Shown here: piece after piece, positions 50,736-61,277 of the stretch
How the letters are laid out: every line of letters begins with the position of its first letter
Position numbering within the stretch: the stretch's first letter is position 1
DNA from: Coriolopsis trogii
Taxonomy: Eukaryota > Basidiomycota > Agaricomycetes > Polyporales > Polyporaceae
Direction: 5' to 3'
NCBI GenBank assembly: GCA_020543525.1
Contig: JAHYIO010000037.1
Coordinates: 1,984,001 to 2,048,000, forward strand
Length of the DNA stretch: 64,000 bases
Position numbers and translations under genes: made by a program
Notes under the pieces: model-generated
The model's input: only the letters and a program-made list of their open reading frames with translations
Database searches by the model: none
Told to the model about the DNA's origin: nothing

Positions 50736-52329
50736 ATGCAGACACAAATGAGCGCGATATTGCCCGACTTCAACGGGTTCGTCATCTCACACGGGGCGTT
50801 CCATCTTCGGCTGCTCGACCAGGTCGGCCGGGGAGCGTATGGCGTCGTTCATCTTGCAGAAGATATCTCGCGCGAGCGACGAGGCAGCCAGTACTACGCC
50901 GTCAAGGCCGTTCTCCGCCATCCAGTGGACTCCGATTTGGAGCGCCAGCATAGGCGCGAGATCGTCAACCACGCACGTGTCTCCGACATCCCCAACGTCG
51001 TCAAGCTACACGCGGTTATCGAGGAAGACTTCTACGTTTTCATCGTCCTCGACCTCTGCACTGGAGGCGATCTCTTCAGCGCGATCATGGAGACGGACGC
51101 GTACGTCCACAACGACCGCGCAGTCAAGCGCACGATGCTCCAGATCATCGACGCACTTGAGGCGTGCCACGCGAAGGGCGTCTACCACCGCGACCTCAAG
51201 CCCGAGAACATCCTCTGTTCGCTGGACCACTCCCAAGTCTTCATCGGCGACTTCGGGCTTTCTACGCGGGCCAGGCTCAGCCACAATTTCGGATGCGGAA
51301 GCTCATTTTACATGAGTCCAGGTACGTGCTTCCGAATCGTCCTACCGCACCGCCACCCGTTATTGACCCCCTGTTTTGTCTTGTCCAGAATGTCTCGGAA
51401 TCTACCGCAAGAAGAAGCCATATCTCACTGGACCCTCTGACGTCTGGTCCCTAGGCACCATTTTGTGCAATCTCATTACAGGCCGCAACCCGTGGCATGT
51501 CGCCTCGCCCAAGGGCGACGACGGCTTCCGCCTCTACCTTCGCGAGGGCCCCGCCTGGCTCCTCCACAATCTCCCCATCTCACTCGGAGCTGCCGCCATC
51601 CTCGGCCGCATCTTCGACCTCGACCCCGATACGCGCATCACCCTCCCGGAGCTGCGCGACGCGGTGCTCGCACTCGACACGTTCTACCCGTCTGCTGCGC
51701 CCTCCACGTCACCCAATGCGCGTGCCTCCGACGTCAAGGAAGACGCTCCTGTACAGGCTGCTGTGTCCGTCCGCAGCTCGAAAGCGCCATCCACCAATAT
51801 CTCAAACGTCATCGTCTCCTCATCCTCGTCCATTCACGACGACCTGACCGACATCCAACTGCGCCCCATTCCGCTCGCCTCGAAGTTCTCAACAGACTTT
51901 ATGTCCGTCAGCCCCGAGGCCCTCTCGATGGCTGCGTCCGCGACACTGGCCGGGGCGATAAGTACGTTCACGAACGAGCAGTACGTCTCGCAGGTGGGCG
52001 AAGACTTTGAGGACGCATGGTCTGTCTCTGGCCCACCGCCGCTCGCGTCTTCGCCAGAGAACACGTCGGACGGGGAGGAGAGCGACGGACCTATCACTCC
52101 GGAAACGCGCGCCGTTGACGGTGCGAGTGCTAGATCCATTCCTGAGCTTGCGCTCGAGTCTCGTTCGTCGTCGTCGTCTGGTCATGCCTTCGACGGGCTG
52201 TCTAGCGACGACACTGCGCACGCCGTCTCGCGTCTCGCAGCGCTCAGGCTTGGAAACGTGGACAAGAAGCGGCGAGGCTCGATGAGCCGGTTCGTCGACG
52301 GGATGAAGAAGATCAGGATCTTGGTCTAG
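50736..52329 (+). CDS. Ser/Thr protein kinase, Ran1/Ksp1/Sks1 group
   Basis: Two exons, 50736-51321 and 51389-52329, give 508 residues. Kinase domain at about residues 22-310: glycine loop VGRGAYGVVHLA, VAIK lysine in YYAVKAVLR, catalytic loop YHRDLKPENIL, GDFGLSTRARLSHNFGCGSS, and FYMSPECLG for the APE motif. GCGSSFYMSPEC is typical of the fungal Ran1/Pat1-Ksp1-Vhs1 group, nutrient-responsive kinases that repress meiosis or regulate TORC1 and filamentation. All catalytic residues are present. The C-terminal 190 residues are Ser/Thr/Pro-rich and disordered, with poly-Ser at about 51820 and 52165, and end in a basic patch (KKRRGSMSRFVDGMKK). Substrates are unknown. Confidence 0.9.
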
Positions 52330-52907
52330 AGGGCCGGCCATGGCGCCGATTGGTGCAGGACGCTGTCGGCTCGCGAACGTTCAGTTTGTAGCAATCATTT
52401 CCAGCTCTCTCCATAATCTCATGCAATGTGTACCATACCGCAATGTAGCAAATAGCACTCATGCAACATGTCACTTTTAATTTGGCTCTATCTATTTCCA
52501 GGCCCCTGAGACAACACTGCAGACGCTATTTCACCCTTCTGGTGTGAGATTGAGATATCATCAGGGGCGAGGGCCGCGATGCCTGAGATTCCGAGTCCCG
52601 CCAGTTGGCGTCTAGCCTGCCTAAAGCAGACGATGCCTGGGAAGGCAATTTCCGACTGCGACCGTGGCGTGGGGTGTGCGTCGGCCTCTGGGGTGCTCGT
52701 CTTCTATGACGACTGTCTCTGATCTTATGCTCGGTGATGGCCTGTCTATGCTCTACTCGCTTTGGGCTCCCGGCGGAGGATCATGACGTCACCAGCCCTT
52801 GCCAGTGACGTCCGTCGCTCACTCAAGAAGGCCCGTGCTGTGGAAACCCCGACGCCTTATAAGCCTCGTAGCACATCTTGTCGCCTCTACTCAATCGCCA
52901 ACTTGCC
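52330..52907. promoter_or_regulatory. Promoter of mitochondrial-type protein, with TATA box
   Basis: 578 bp without a gene. A TATA element, CCTTATAAGCC, lies at about 52854-52864, some 50 bp upstream of the ATG. Stress-element-like CCCCT/AGGGG pentamers occur near 52502 and 52563 and again near 52690 (GGGGT). These are short and could be chance. Confidence 0.4.
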
Positions 52908-54168
52908 ATGCTGTCCAACACCATCCGTGTATCTCGTATCGTTCCCGCGACTTCTCGTCTCGTTCATGCTTCATCCACGACCGCTGCACAAGCTTCTTCC
53001 GGCAGAGATCCACGTCTCTCGCAAGGCAACGTAGGCCAAGCCGGTCATGACCACCCTGGAGATACACACGACCAGGCCGCGCGTCGCGGCCAAAGTATCG
53101 GTCACGGTCAACAGAACTCCTCCACGCCTTACGACGCCGCGTCGCGTGCTGGCAACAAAAAGACCGACAATAACCTGTCTGGCAACAAGGAAGGTCTCGG
53201 CTTTGCAGAGCAAGTCGGATCGGCAAGCGCGACTTCCGATAAGGGCGGCGCCGGTCCCTCCCAAGGCGAGGGAATGGGCGGACAGGAAGAGAGCACCCCG
53301 CCCGGCCTGTTCGCGTCACTCAAGAGCAAACTCGGTTTGGACACCAGCAGCGAGGAGGTCAAGCAGAACAGAGGTGGCGGTGTCGGGGTCACAGGTACGG
53401 GTGCGCTGCCGTTTGAGAAGAAACCTCAGGACGGTCGCCGTCCTTTCCACTCGTCCGCTATCCGTGCGGCAGATCAGACACAAGGGCAGGCACCTGAGGC
53501 GAGCAGACAGCCCAAGGATCGCACCTACGCCGAACAGAATGCTCATCTGAGCCACAAATCCTCCGCATCTTCTCCTGACAAGGGCAGAGGAAACGCGGCT
53601 GAAGAGCCCAAACTTCCTTCGCACCAGGTCGGTCCTTGTATGCGGTCTACGCTGCATTCATCGCTCACTTACATACAGCTCGACAAGAAGCCTTCATCAG
53701 GCAATCCACAACATCAACAATCTAGGTCATTTTCCACCACGCTCCACCGCCTTTCCGGGAACCATACCGCGGACTCTTATTTCAAAGACGTCGATAATAC
53801 CCCTCCTTCATCCCAGAAAACCCATCAGGTTGATAGCTCCGCCACTGGCCCCGACGTCCAGCGTCCCAATGAGCCGTTGACAGGTGAATTTTCGCGGGCC
53901 GGCGCGAATACGAAGGAATACGAAACGGTCAGTATTGTATGGATGTATAGATCGCATCGTAACTGAGGCGCCGCGCTTTCAGGTGGATCGCCAGCACACG
54001 TACGACACGCCGCCCTCTTCCGGGCCAGAACAGGGGGAGAAGCTGCGGTACGGCAACATGCCTGCCTATAAGGAAGACGGAAAGAGTTCTGGTGACACTG
54101 TGAGCAAGTCTAGTGAAGGCCCGGATGGCGCGAGTCGTGGAGGACGTAAGGCAGAAGGGCGCGATTGA
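52908..54168 (+). CDS. Low-complexity protein with mitochondrial presequence and internal presequence-like motifs
   Basis: About 390 residues in three exons; the introns are at about 53627-53680 and 53928-53981. The N-terminus MLSNTIRVSRIVPATSRLVH, followed by ASSTTA, is a good mitochondrial targeting peptide: amphipathic, arginine-rich and without acids. The rest is hydrophilic, rich in Gly, Ser, Gln, Lys and Pro, as in LEA/hydrophilin stress proteins, without hydrophobic core or known domain. Two internal sites, RRPFHSSAIRA (about residue 180) and SRSFSTTLHRLS (about residue 265), look like mitochondrial presequence cleavage regions. A short conserved-looking helix (PPGLFASLKSKLGL) lies near residue 140. 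No function can be assigned; a desiccation or heat-related mitochondrial role is a guess from composition. Confidence 0.75.
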
Positions 54169-54774
54169 GGTGACTTCGATTCAACACTGTCGGAAGGATT
54201 GACTCCCATTGTATGATTAGAGACGTGCAATTGTAATGTATGTTAGAGCAAGACTAGTTCTCGAAATGATCGTCGATGAGCTCTATGATGGCAACCTCCT
54301 TTCCAGGTCTCGGGGCCGGCGTGTTTGCTATTGACATAACCAATTCTTCAAGTGCGACGTCAAGATGGGATGCGCTTGTAGGGGGGATACTATGTTGGGA
54401 ACATCTGCGTGCCGCGATGCTTTACGAATTCACCGGTGCGCTTCTTCGTCGTCTCCATCATGTTTTAGCTGCTGCATTTAGACGTAACACAGCGTCTCTT
54501 TTGACACTGGTACCCTCCACCGATGATTCCGGAAGGAGAATCACGACCTGCACAAGTCTCTCCACCTCCCTGCGACTCTCCTCGTATCCTTACATGCAAC
54601 CCCTGTCATCAATGACGACGCACCAGCTTGTGAGCGATCACCTGCTAGGCGGAAGAATGGGAAGTATCCAGGCTGGGATGTCCGCCTCTTGCTGCCGACC
54701 GCGATCTGGAGGAATGCTGCCGCCTCGCGCTGAACAGGGGTTGGCTGTGCCGTAAGAGAGCGCGCCGGCTAGAA
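54169..54774. other. Intergenic, 606 bp
   Basis: An open frame at 54276-54755 (159 codons) is Ser/Leu/Arg-rich with no recognised motif and may be chance. Otherwise 3' flank of the mitochondrial-type gene and promoter of the next. Confidence 0.45.
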
Positions 54775-56160
54775 TGCCCATCGAGTCTCCACTCCCGCGC
54801 TCTCAGCGGGCCCGATCGTGAGTTAAGGGACAACCTCCTCTGGATTTTTAGTGGTGTGCCCCGAGGACTTCATCTCTCGTACCACTACCACCGCCGACGA
54901 CCCTACCCAAGCCAACTCGAAGATTTTTGTGCACTATGGTTCAGATGTGGCGGATGTGCGTATGAAACTTGATGAACACGGTTTTGGAGATATGCTGACC
55001 CCCGACACGCAGCCTGAACGTCGACAAGCGAGAGGCGAGCCAACATGGCTGGGGTGCTCTCGGAGGATGGTTTTTCTACCCACACGAGCAACTCATCAGC
55101 CACCTCTCGATTCCCCGCCTACCAAAGTAAGCCTCTCATCCTACTCTCTCCCTTGTCATGTCACTCAACCCACCCGTGCAGAGCCGTCGACGAATGGTTG
55201 TCGACGGGCCCAGTTCACGCACCTCGCGGGCCCATCTCAAACCTGCCCGTGGAAGCGATCGAGCTCATCTTTGACGAGCTCCGCGAGCTGCACGAGGTCG
55301 TCTTCCTCGCCATCACCTGCAAGTCCCTACTCGCGATCGGCAGGCGGCACGTCCTCCGCGCGACGAGGGAGCACTACGCGCCCTGGGCAGGCTGCCGGCT
55401 CATCACCCTCGGGGACGACACGCGCACGCTCGACGACCTGCCGCCCGCGCTCCTCACCCCGGACGAGCGCGCGGAGATCGAGGAGACGGAGCTCGGGGAG
55501 AGGGGCGAGGAGGAGACGGCCGACGTCGACCCCGACGTGCACGCGCGGAATCTGAGCAACTTTGCGAACGAGAGGTACGCACGGGTGTTCCACACCGAGT
55601 GGCGCATGGCGCGCGCGAACCGCGCTTTCCGGCTCGCCCAACCGCTCCCGCGTGAGGCCGGACATGGGGAACACGCCACGACTCCGGGTACGAGCGACTT
55701 TGCGATGTTCTCCGCGCTGTACGGGGACGGCAGGCGCGCGGCGTCCTTGCGCTCTTCTCCTGGCGGGGATGGGGATGGGGACGGGCCGCAGGTGCTGTGT
55801 AATCTGTCAAAGGGAGAGTACGTGTGCGCGGACGGGCTGGGGACGCCGAGCTATGCGAACCTCGCGCATGCACTGCTTGCGCGGATATGCTGGACGAGCG
55901 CACCTGAGAGCGAGCTTGGGATCCGCGCGGAGGACGGGGATCGGGAGGTGTTGGCTGCCGGACCGTGGGCGGGCGATCGGTTTTGTATCACGGCGATGGG
56001 GCGCATCTGTGAGTTGGACGTGGAATGGGTTTTGGAGAGAGGGGGAGAGCAGAAGGAGAGTGGGCGGGGGTGGAAGGACGTGACGAGCGAGGTGGACGAG
56101 CTGTTGGCGCGAGTTTGGGCGAAGAACAGTGGTCCGTTCAAAGCGTACTGCAAAAAGTAG
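54775..56160 (+). CDS. F-box-like protein (N-terminal exons uncertain)
   Basis: The F-box-like motif is in ISNLPVEAIELIFDELRELH then EVVFLAITCKSLLAIGRRHV. The C-terminal two thirds carry mushroom-specific blocks ending AAGPWAGDRFCITAMGRICE, then LDVEWVLERGG and LARVWAKNSGPFKAYCKK at TAG 56158-56160. Upstream, an exon reading NVDKREASQHGWGALGGWFF joins in phase (LPK-AVDEW) through a consensus intron at about 55127-55183. One further exon (about 54852-54957) reaches a candidate ATG at 54775, but this needs a 34-nt first intron, too short to trust. The ATG at 55045 would be out of the conserved frame upstream of the intron, so it is less likely. Partners and substrate unknown. Confidence 0.68.
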
Positions 56161-56299
56161 AGGACTCGTGCGGGTTCGACTACACTTGTTCTCGATTACC
56201 ACTTAGAAGTACATGTCGCGTTCCGTACTGATTTCTCGCGCTTATCATCATGCGATTTCGAAGACCCGCGGTCCAATTGGAGTGGGTCGATGACCTTTT

Positions 56300-57891
56300 T
56301 CACTGTTCTGGTATCGCCCTCGCCCAAGGGTACGCCTCCGGATGAGTCGGGAAGGGCGAGATGTCGCTGAAATTGACGGACGTTGGCGTCCCGAAGAACA
56401 CCTTCTGCACAAATGGCTGAACAGCAGGGCTGCGTGTAGTACGGTAGGACCTATTAGCACGTATGAGAGACTCCAGAGTTACGTGCTGACGTACTAGGCT
56501 GAGAGTCCGCAATGCAGGTCGTCGGGCGGATGACGCACGTGGATCCCGATGTTCTCGCCCACCCCGAGCCAGTCAAATATGGCCTTCGCGGCGGGGAACA
56601 CGACACCGAGGGATCCCTCGGGGTTCGTCTGTAATGTGCGGGTAAGCTAGGAGTGGCTTGGAGACGAAGCGAGTTGTAACTTGTAAGTTCCGAGACTCAC
56701 CCACCAGTCTTCCTGGCCTTCGTCCCACAGGATGGCACGCTGTCGGAAGTTGGTGAGTGTACCTCCTTGTAAGTAGATCATAGGCGGATACTGACTGGGG
56801 CGACGAGTGCGACGAGCTCGTGGGCGTCGAACGGGACTCGGGTGGAGTTGCCGGTCACGTTGTCGAACTTCCACAACTCTTTGTCGCTCCAGTATCCGTA
56901 TTTCGTCGTGATGTTCTCTATCTTCTCGGCCGCTCCCTCTGCAGGCAGGTAGTCAATGGCAACGAACCGGGATATGAATGACTCTGTGAAGTTAGGCTCA
57001 CGACTCTCGAAGTAGTACCGCCAGGGACCAATTCCCTCTGCCCCGCTCGACAGTGGGAGTGCGAGCTTGATCTGGCAGTAGCAAAGTCAGCGATGACGGT
57101 GTGAGTGCCTGCTGGATACCCTACTCGTTCATCGAAGATCGCCGCGGCAAGCGCAGTCTTGCCGTATCGTGAACACCCGACGACTCCAACGCGAGACGTG
57201 TCGACCTCGGGCACCACTTGCTCAATGGCGTCTAAGATCCTATGTTCCGCCCAGGCCCAGGCCGTCATGACGCCTAAAGTATAACCCAGGTCAGTGAGAC
57301 CCGTCACGTCAAGAGATCACGAGGGCATACACGATACGAACCAATATCACGATCGCCGTAGAGGTCCCAGAAGGCGCCGATGCGAGTGTACGAGTCGTTC
57401 GCGATGTCATTGACGTCGAAGGTCGCAACGGTCACCCCCGATTCAAGGAACGGAGTCGCGTTCACGGGCGCGAGCGGCCCCGTCGCGATCATCACGGGGA
57501 AGCGACCATGAATGTCCGCGAGGTGCGGCTCAGGGAAGCTGATGTTGGCGGGGAATGTAGCCGTCTTGTTTGTATCCTCGAGTGTGACTGTGATGGTGAG
57601 GTTGGCTCCCTCGCGACGGGCGCGGACGGTCTCCTTGGAGTGGTCGGGGTAGAAGCCATAGAGGTAGTGCTGGACGAGGAGCATGAGCTCCTCTCGGCGA
57701 CAGGCCCAGTCGGCGCGGGAGCGAACGCGGCGGGAGGAGAAGCGGAACGTGAACGGGTCCGGGAGGGTGTGGATTATCGGGAGGTTGGAGGGTTCGGGCA
57801 GACGTGCTAGGGAAGGAGCGCAGGAGGATGGGGCGGATGCGCCTGCATACCACAGGGCAGCAAGGACGACTAACGTAAGTGCGAGAACCAT
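56300..57891 (-). CDS. CE15-type glucuronoyl methylesterase-like enzyme with altered acid residue
   Basis: Family CE15 cleaves ester bonds between lignin alcohols and glucuronic acid of xylan. Signal peptide MVLALTLVVLAALWYAGASA at 57891. Catalytic Ser in VGVVGCSRYGKTALAAAIFD (GCSRxGK). C-terminal PFDAHELVALVAPVS; catalytic His in LHCGLSAYPAVQPFVQKVFF; ends PEAYPWARAIPEQ at 56300. The last intron joins LSA to YPAV in phase. Several N-glycosylation sequons. The position of the usual catalytic acid (PQESGxGG in well-studied fungal members) reads LPLSSGAEGIGPWRYYF, so the Glu is Ser here. An upstream in-frame ATG at 58074 would add 61 basic residues and make a membrane anchor; the secreted start is preferred. 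About 440 residues. Confidence 0.85.
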
Positions 57892-59336
57892 GGCTAGCAC
57901 GATGGAGGGAGAGGCGGACGTCTTGTCGTTTTTATGGTGGTCTCTGAACGGTTCGTCTCGCGCTTTGAGAAGGGGAGGTTTGCGTTGAGATGCTTTTCTG
58001 CAGGACCCCAATCTCCGCTTCAGCCTCTGCTCGATGGTGCGTGATAAGATCACCTGCCTCTTCCCGGATGTCATGTCAAAGACCGATTGTGCATCTTGAG
58101 GAACGTGAACGGCACTGGTCCCAAAAATACTGTGAACAAGACCCGCTGATGTTGGAACTCACCGCGAGTGGGGCGTCAGCTTCTCGATTTCGCGTCTTCC
58201 AGTATTGAACGGTAGAATACGGACCGCAATAAGACGTCTGCAGCGATTGCGTGGGCTATCTGGGTCCTGGAAGATGCATACGTGATGAGAAGAGCGGATT
58301 GAGTTTCAAGCAAACTGTTGGAGCAGGTGCCATCGTGACACTAGTTCTAAGGGTGTACCGCAAACACAGACTCAGAAGGCACACGTAGAATCCCAGCAGT
58401 ACACCTCATTTCGGAAAGACCACTGGCAGCAGAGAAAGGCCGCAAGGACCGCGTAGTTGAGATTCCTGATATTTCAAACGTTATTGGGACGGGTGGGGTG
58501 CTGAATTGTAAGCCCATGGCCAGACATATGAGCGGGAGTTGTACGTGTAGCGTGACCGTGGTGGAGGAGAGAGGAGAGGTTCACTTGAAACTGGTACTAT
58601 GTAGTAGCTTCGGAAGTCTGAAGTGACTGTGCATGTCTGAGGACAAGGCCACAGCAGGCGCTGAGATCTGAGATCCTAGGCGGCCCGGCCGGGTAATAGG
58701 ATCCGGTGTTCGAACCATATGCAACTTGCAAGATCTTCCTTTGCAACACCAACGGCGATCCATCGATATGCATCTTTGCAACAGGTATTGCTCTGGTTGT
58801 TCCCCTTAAGCACTATATGTGCATTCAAGAGCTAGGCATTCAACGTGTCAAGTCGCATACGGTCGAGGAATCACCGCAACCCGTCGGGCTATCCACATCT
58901 GGACTTTCGAGGCTCCTAGGAACTGCCATCTGACCTGAACTCTGCTCACCCGTGTATCATGAACAGCAAACTACCTTTTCAGCCTTTCAATCTAGAAGGT
59001 CGCTCCCTGGATCTCTCTTCTAGCAGCTATGGCCCCCACCATATTATTGCATACCGCTGTCGTTCTACCTGCCCGGTAACTCAACAAGGGTACCGTCTGT
59101 ATAGCATTCTACTATACAGGGATGATTATCGCGCGGATTTTCTCGGGGATATCCATGACTCACGCGTGGCCATGATTCTCCGTTCGATGCGCCAGGCGGA
59201 GTCCCAACTAGGTGCCCGCAAAGCCCATTTAGGTGCGAGCGCCCTGATTTCGACAGAATCTCCCGCGAACTGGTCTCCACTCTTTCTCTCTTGACACCGA
59301 ACCACCACCACCTGCTCGCACCCGACATTTTCCAGC
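57892..59336. other. Intergenic between divergent CE15 and F-box genes, 1.45 kb
   Basis: Holds both promoters. A 111-codon plus frame at 58959-59294 (MNSKLPFQPFNLEG...) ends 40 bp before the F-box gene start and has no recognised motif. The TTCGA near 58711 is not part of a tRNA. Nothing else seen. Confidence 0.5.
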
Positions 59337-60794
59337 ATGGCGTCTGGTGAGCACTCTGGTCTTTGTTGCCCGCTTCGACTTCGCTCACATCGTGTTCATA
59401 GAAGACAACAGGATATTGACTCCTACACGCCCCGAGTTCCGTATGAACATCGTGCCCTACATCCCGATACCCCCGAAGCGCACCGCAGCCACTGATCCCG
59501 CGGCGCAAGACAAGAGAGCGAAGGCCACGGACGCGAAGCTTGCACGACTTAGAGCTGGCAAGATATCGCAGATCCTCGATGGGCCTGCTGATATCTTTTT
59601 TGAGGTACGTGATCCTGTTCTCGGTCCGAAAGGGTGACTATATGCGCACGAAATCGCTGCAGATTATAGGGCACTTGGAGCCCTTGGACCTTCTAAACCT
59701 TGCGCGATTATATAAGGGATTGCGAGCGGTGCTCATGTCGACGAGTGCCAGGCACATGTGGGTGGCAGCGCGGAAGAACGTTCCCGGACTGCCTGACTGC
59801 CCTCCTTATCTGAGTGAGCCAAGATATGCTGCAGTGGTATTCGGCTCGGATTGTTTTGTGAGTGTATGCGCTCCTTGTCTAGCACGGGCATGAGGTGATG
59901 AGTATATGCAGGCTTGTGGTAGAGGCCGATCCTCTAAAGTGGATTTTGGTGTGGCCGTACGGTTCTGCTCCCCTTGCTGGAAGCACAAGTAAGTATGTCG
60001 GCTACTAGTAGGAAAGATAATGTCTAACGTTGATCGCCAGTATCGTGACATGGGCAAAAGGGGCAGGCCGCTTCTTTTTCGACGAAGGGAAACTCATCAA
60101 CAGCTTGATGCCTGGAACAGCTCTAGCGCATGGTGAGGTTGTTTTGTGATAGTGCTCGATGTAGGAATTACCGACAACTGTTCACGCTCTTTTCAGACGA
60201 AGCAAGCTATACAGTTCCGATAATGTATCGCGCAGAGATGAATGCGGTTATGCAAAAATTCAAGAGTTTGCCTCAGCCCTTGCGGGACGAATTTGTCGAA
60301 GAACGCAAACTATATGCGAAGACCATGTACGACGTGCGTTTGTTCGGTTTGAGACAAAAGATTATCACTCACATCTGAGTCCCTCCAGCATGGCGTATCT
60401 GTTTCGCTCTGGTTGACCCAAAAGCTGGAGAGAAAACGTGAGCAGGTAGAGAGGGTCAAGGAAGGAAGGCGCAATGCGTACGTATGCGTGAATTCTATTG
60501 CAACCTCTCTATATTGTGTTCTTCTGGTCATAACGAAACAATGTAGCATCATCAAGAAGCTGGGAGAATTGGGCTATCACCAGGGAGACTTTCCTAGTGA
60601 CGACGTTACCGCGTGGCATAGCTACTTCAACCAGCCAACAGAGCTTTCTGATCGCAGTGAGTATTTTGTGCGATGGTTGGACTTATACCTAACAAGCGCA
60701 TCCAGTCTGGAAAAACATCCGACCCAAGCTAGAATGTCTCTTAGAGGCTGAGAAGAACAGGCGTCGGGAGGCGGTAGCTTCCGCAACGCAGTGA
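59337..60794 (+). CDS. Mushroom-type F-box protein
   Basis: One of the large family of F-box proteins in agaricomycetes. ATG at 59337; the short first exon (MAS) joins in phase to EDNRILTPTRPEFRMN. A basic linker is followed by the F-box (IIGHLEPLDLLNLARLYKGL) and then RAVLMSTSARHMWVAARKNV, PGLPDCPPYLSEPRYAAVVF and GSDCF. ACGRGR and CSPCWKHN form a CxxC-type cysteine pair. Later exons: IVTWAKGAGRFFFDEGKLIN, then YTVPIMYRAEMNAVMQKFKS, a coiled charged segment (KLERKREQVERVKEGRRNA), IIKKLGELGYHQGDFPSDDV and VWKNIRPKLECLLEAEKNRR. About seven introns. The stop at 60792-60794 could be skipped by a 42-nt intron (GTGAAAG...CTCTCAG) leading to a 33-codon tail. Confidence 0.8.
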
Positions 60795-61277
60795 AAGGCT
60801 TCCACGTATCGTCTAGCTAGCCTCTCAGGATTTTGCACTCCTCGAAGTCCGAGAGGAAGATGTCGCCGCGATCGCAGAGACTTCTCAACGAGATATTTGG
60901 TCGTGCGGGACTCAGAGTAAGATAACCGCCTTGCGCATAATACACTTGACACGCGAGTAGTGACTACCCAGTTCCTCACCGTATTCTCGTCGTCATGTTA
61001 CGCACTCGTTCGGTCGATGCTTTGCCTCACCCTCGCTTCGGCATGCTGCTATCTCTCCGTGTTTGACAACCATGTTCGCTATGCATCTTGTCCTTTCATA
61101 GTGTGTTCCTTATCGGACCGGCGGATGGTGTCATGGTGTCGTTCGTGGTAAGAACGGGCTCCCGCAAAACCCCGTGTCCATGATATGCTCCATCATGAGA
61201 AGGTAGAGGTATATATACCCCATCGAAGGTAGCTCCCTTGCTTTCCTCTAGACTTCTATCTCTGCTCATCATACAGG
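60795..61277. other. Intergenic; deacetylase promoter with TATA box
   Basis: 483 bp. The stretch 60833-60930 may be a terminal exon of the F-box gene. A TATA element, GGTATATATACC, lies at about 61206-61218, some 65 bp upstream of the deacetylase ATG. Confidence 0.5.

Noticed and set aside
54276..54755. 159-codon plus-strand frame
   Set aside because: No motif, Ser/Leu/Arg-rich, no clear promoter; kept only as intergenic.
58700..58725. TTCGAAC near 58711 as a tRNA T-loop
   Set aside because: The flanking bases cannot pair as a T stem and no acceptor or anticodon arm is found.
58959..59294. 111-codon plus-strand frame
   Set aside because: No homology recognised and it ends just before the F-box gene; likely leader sequence.
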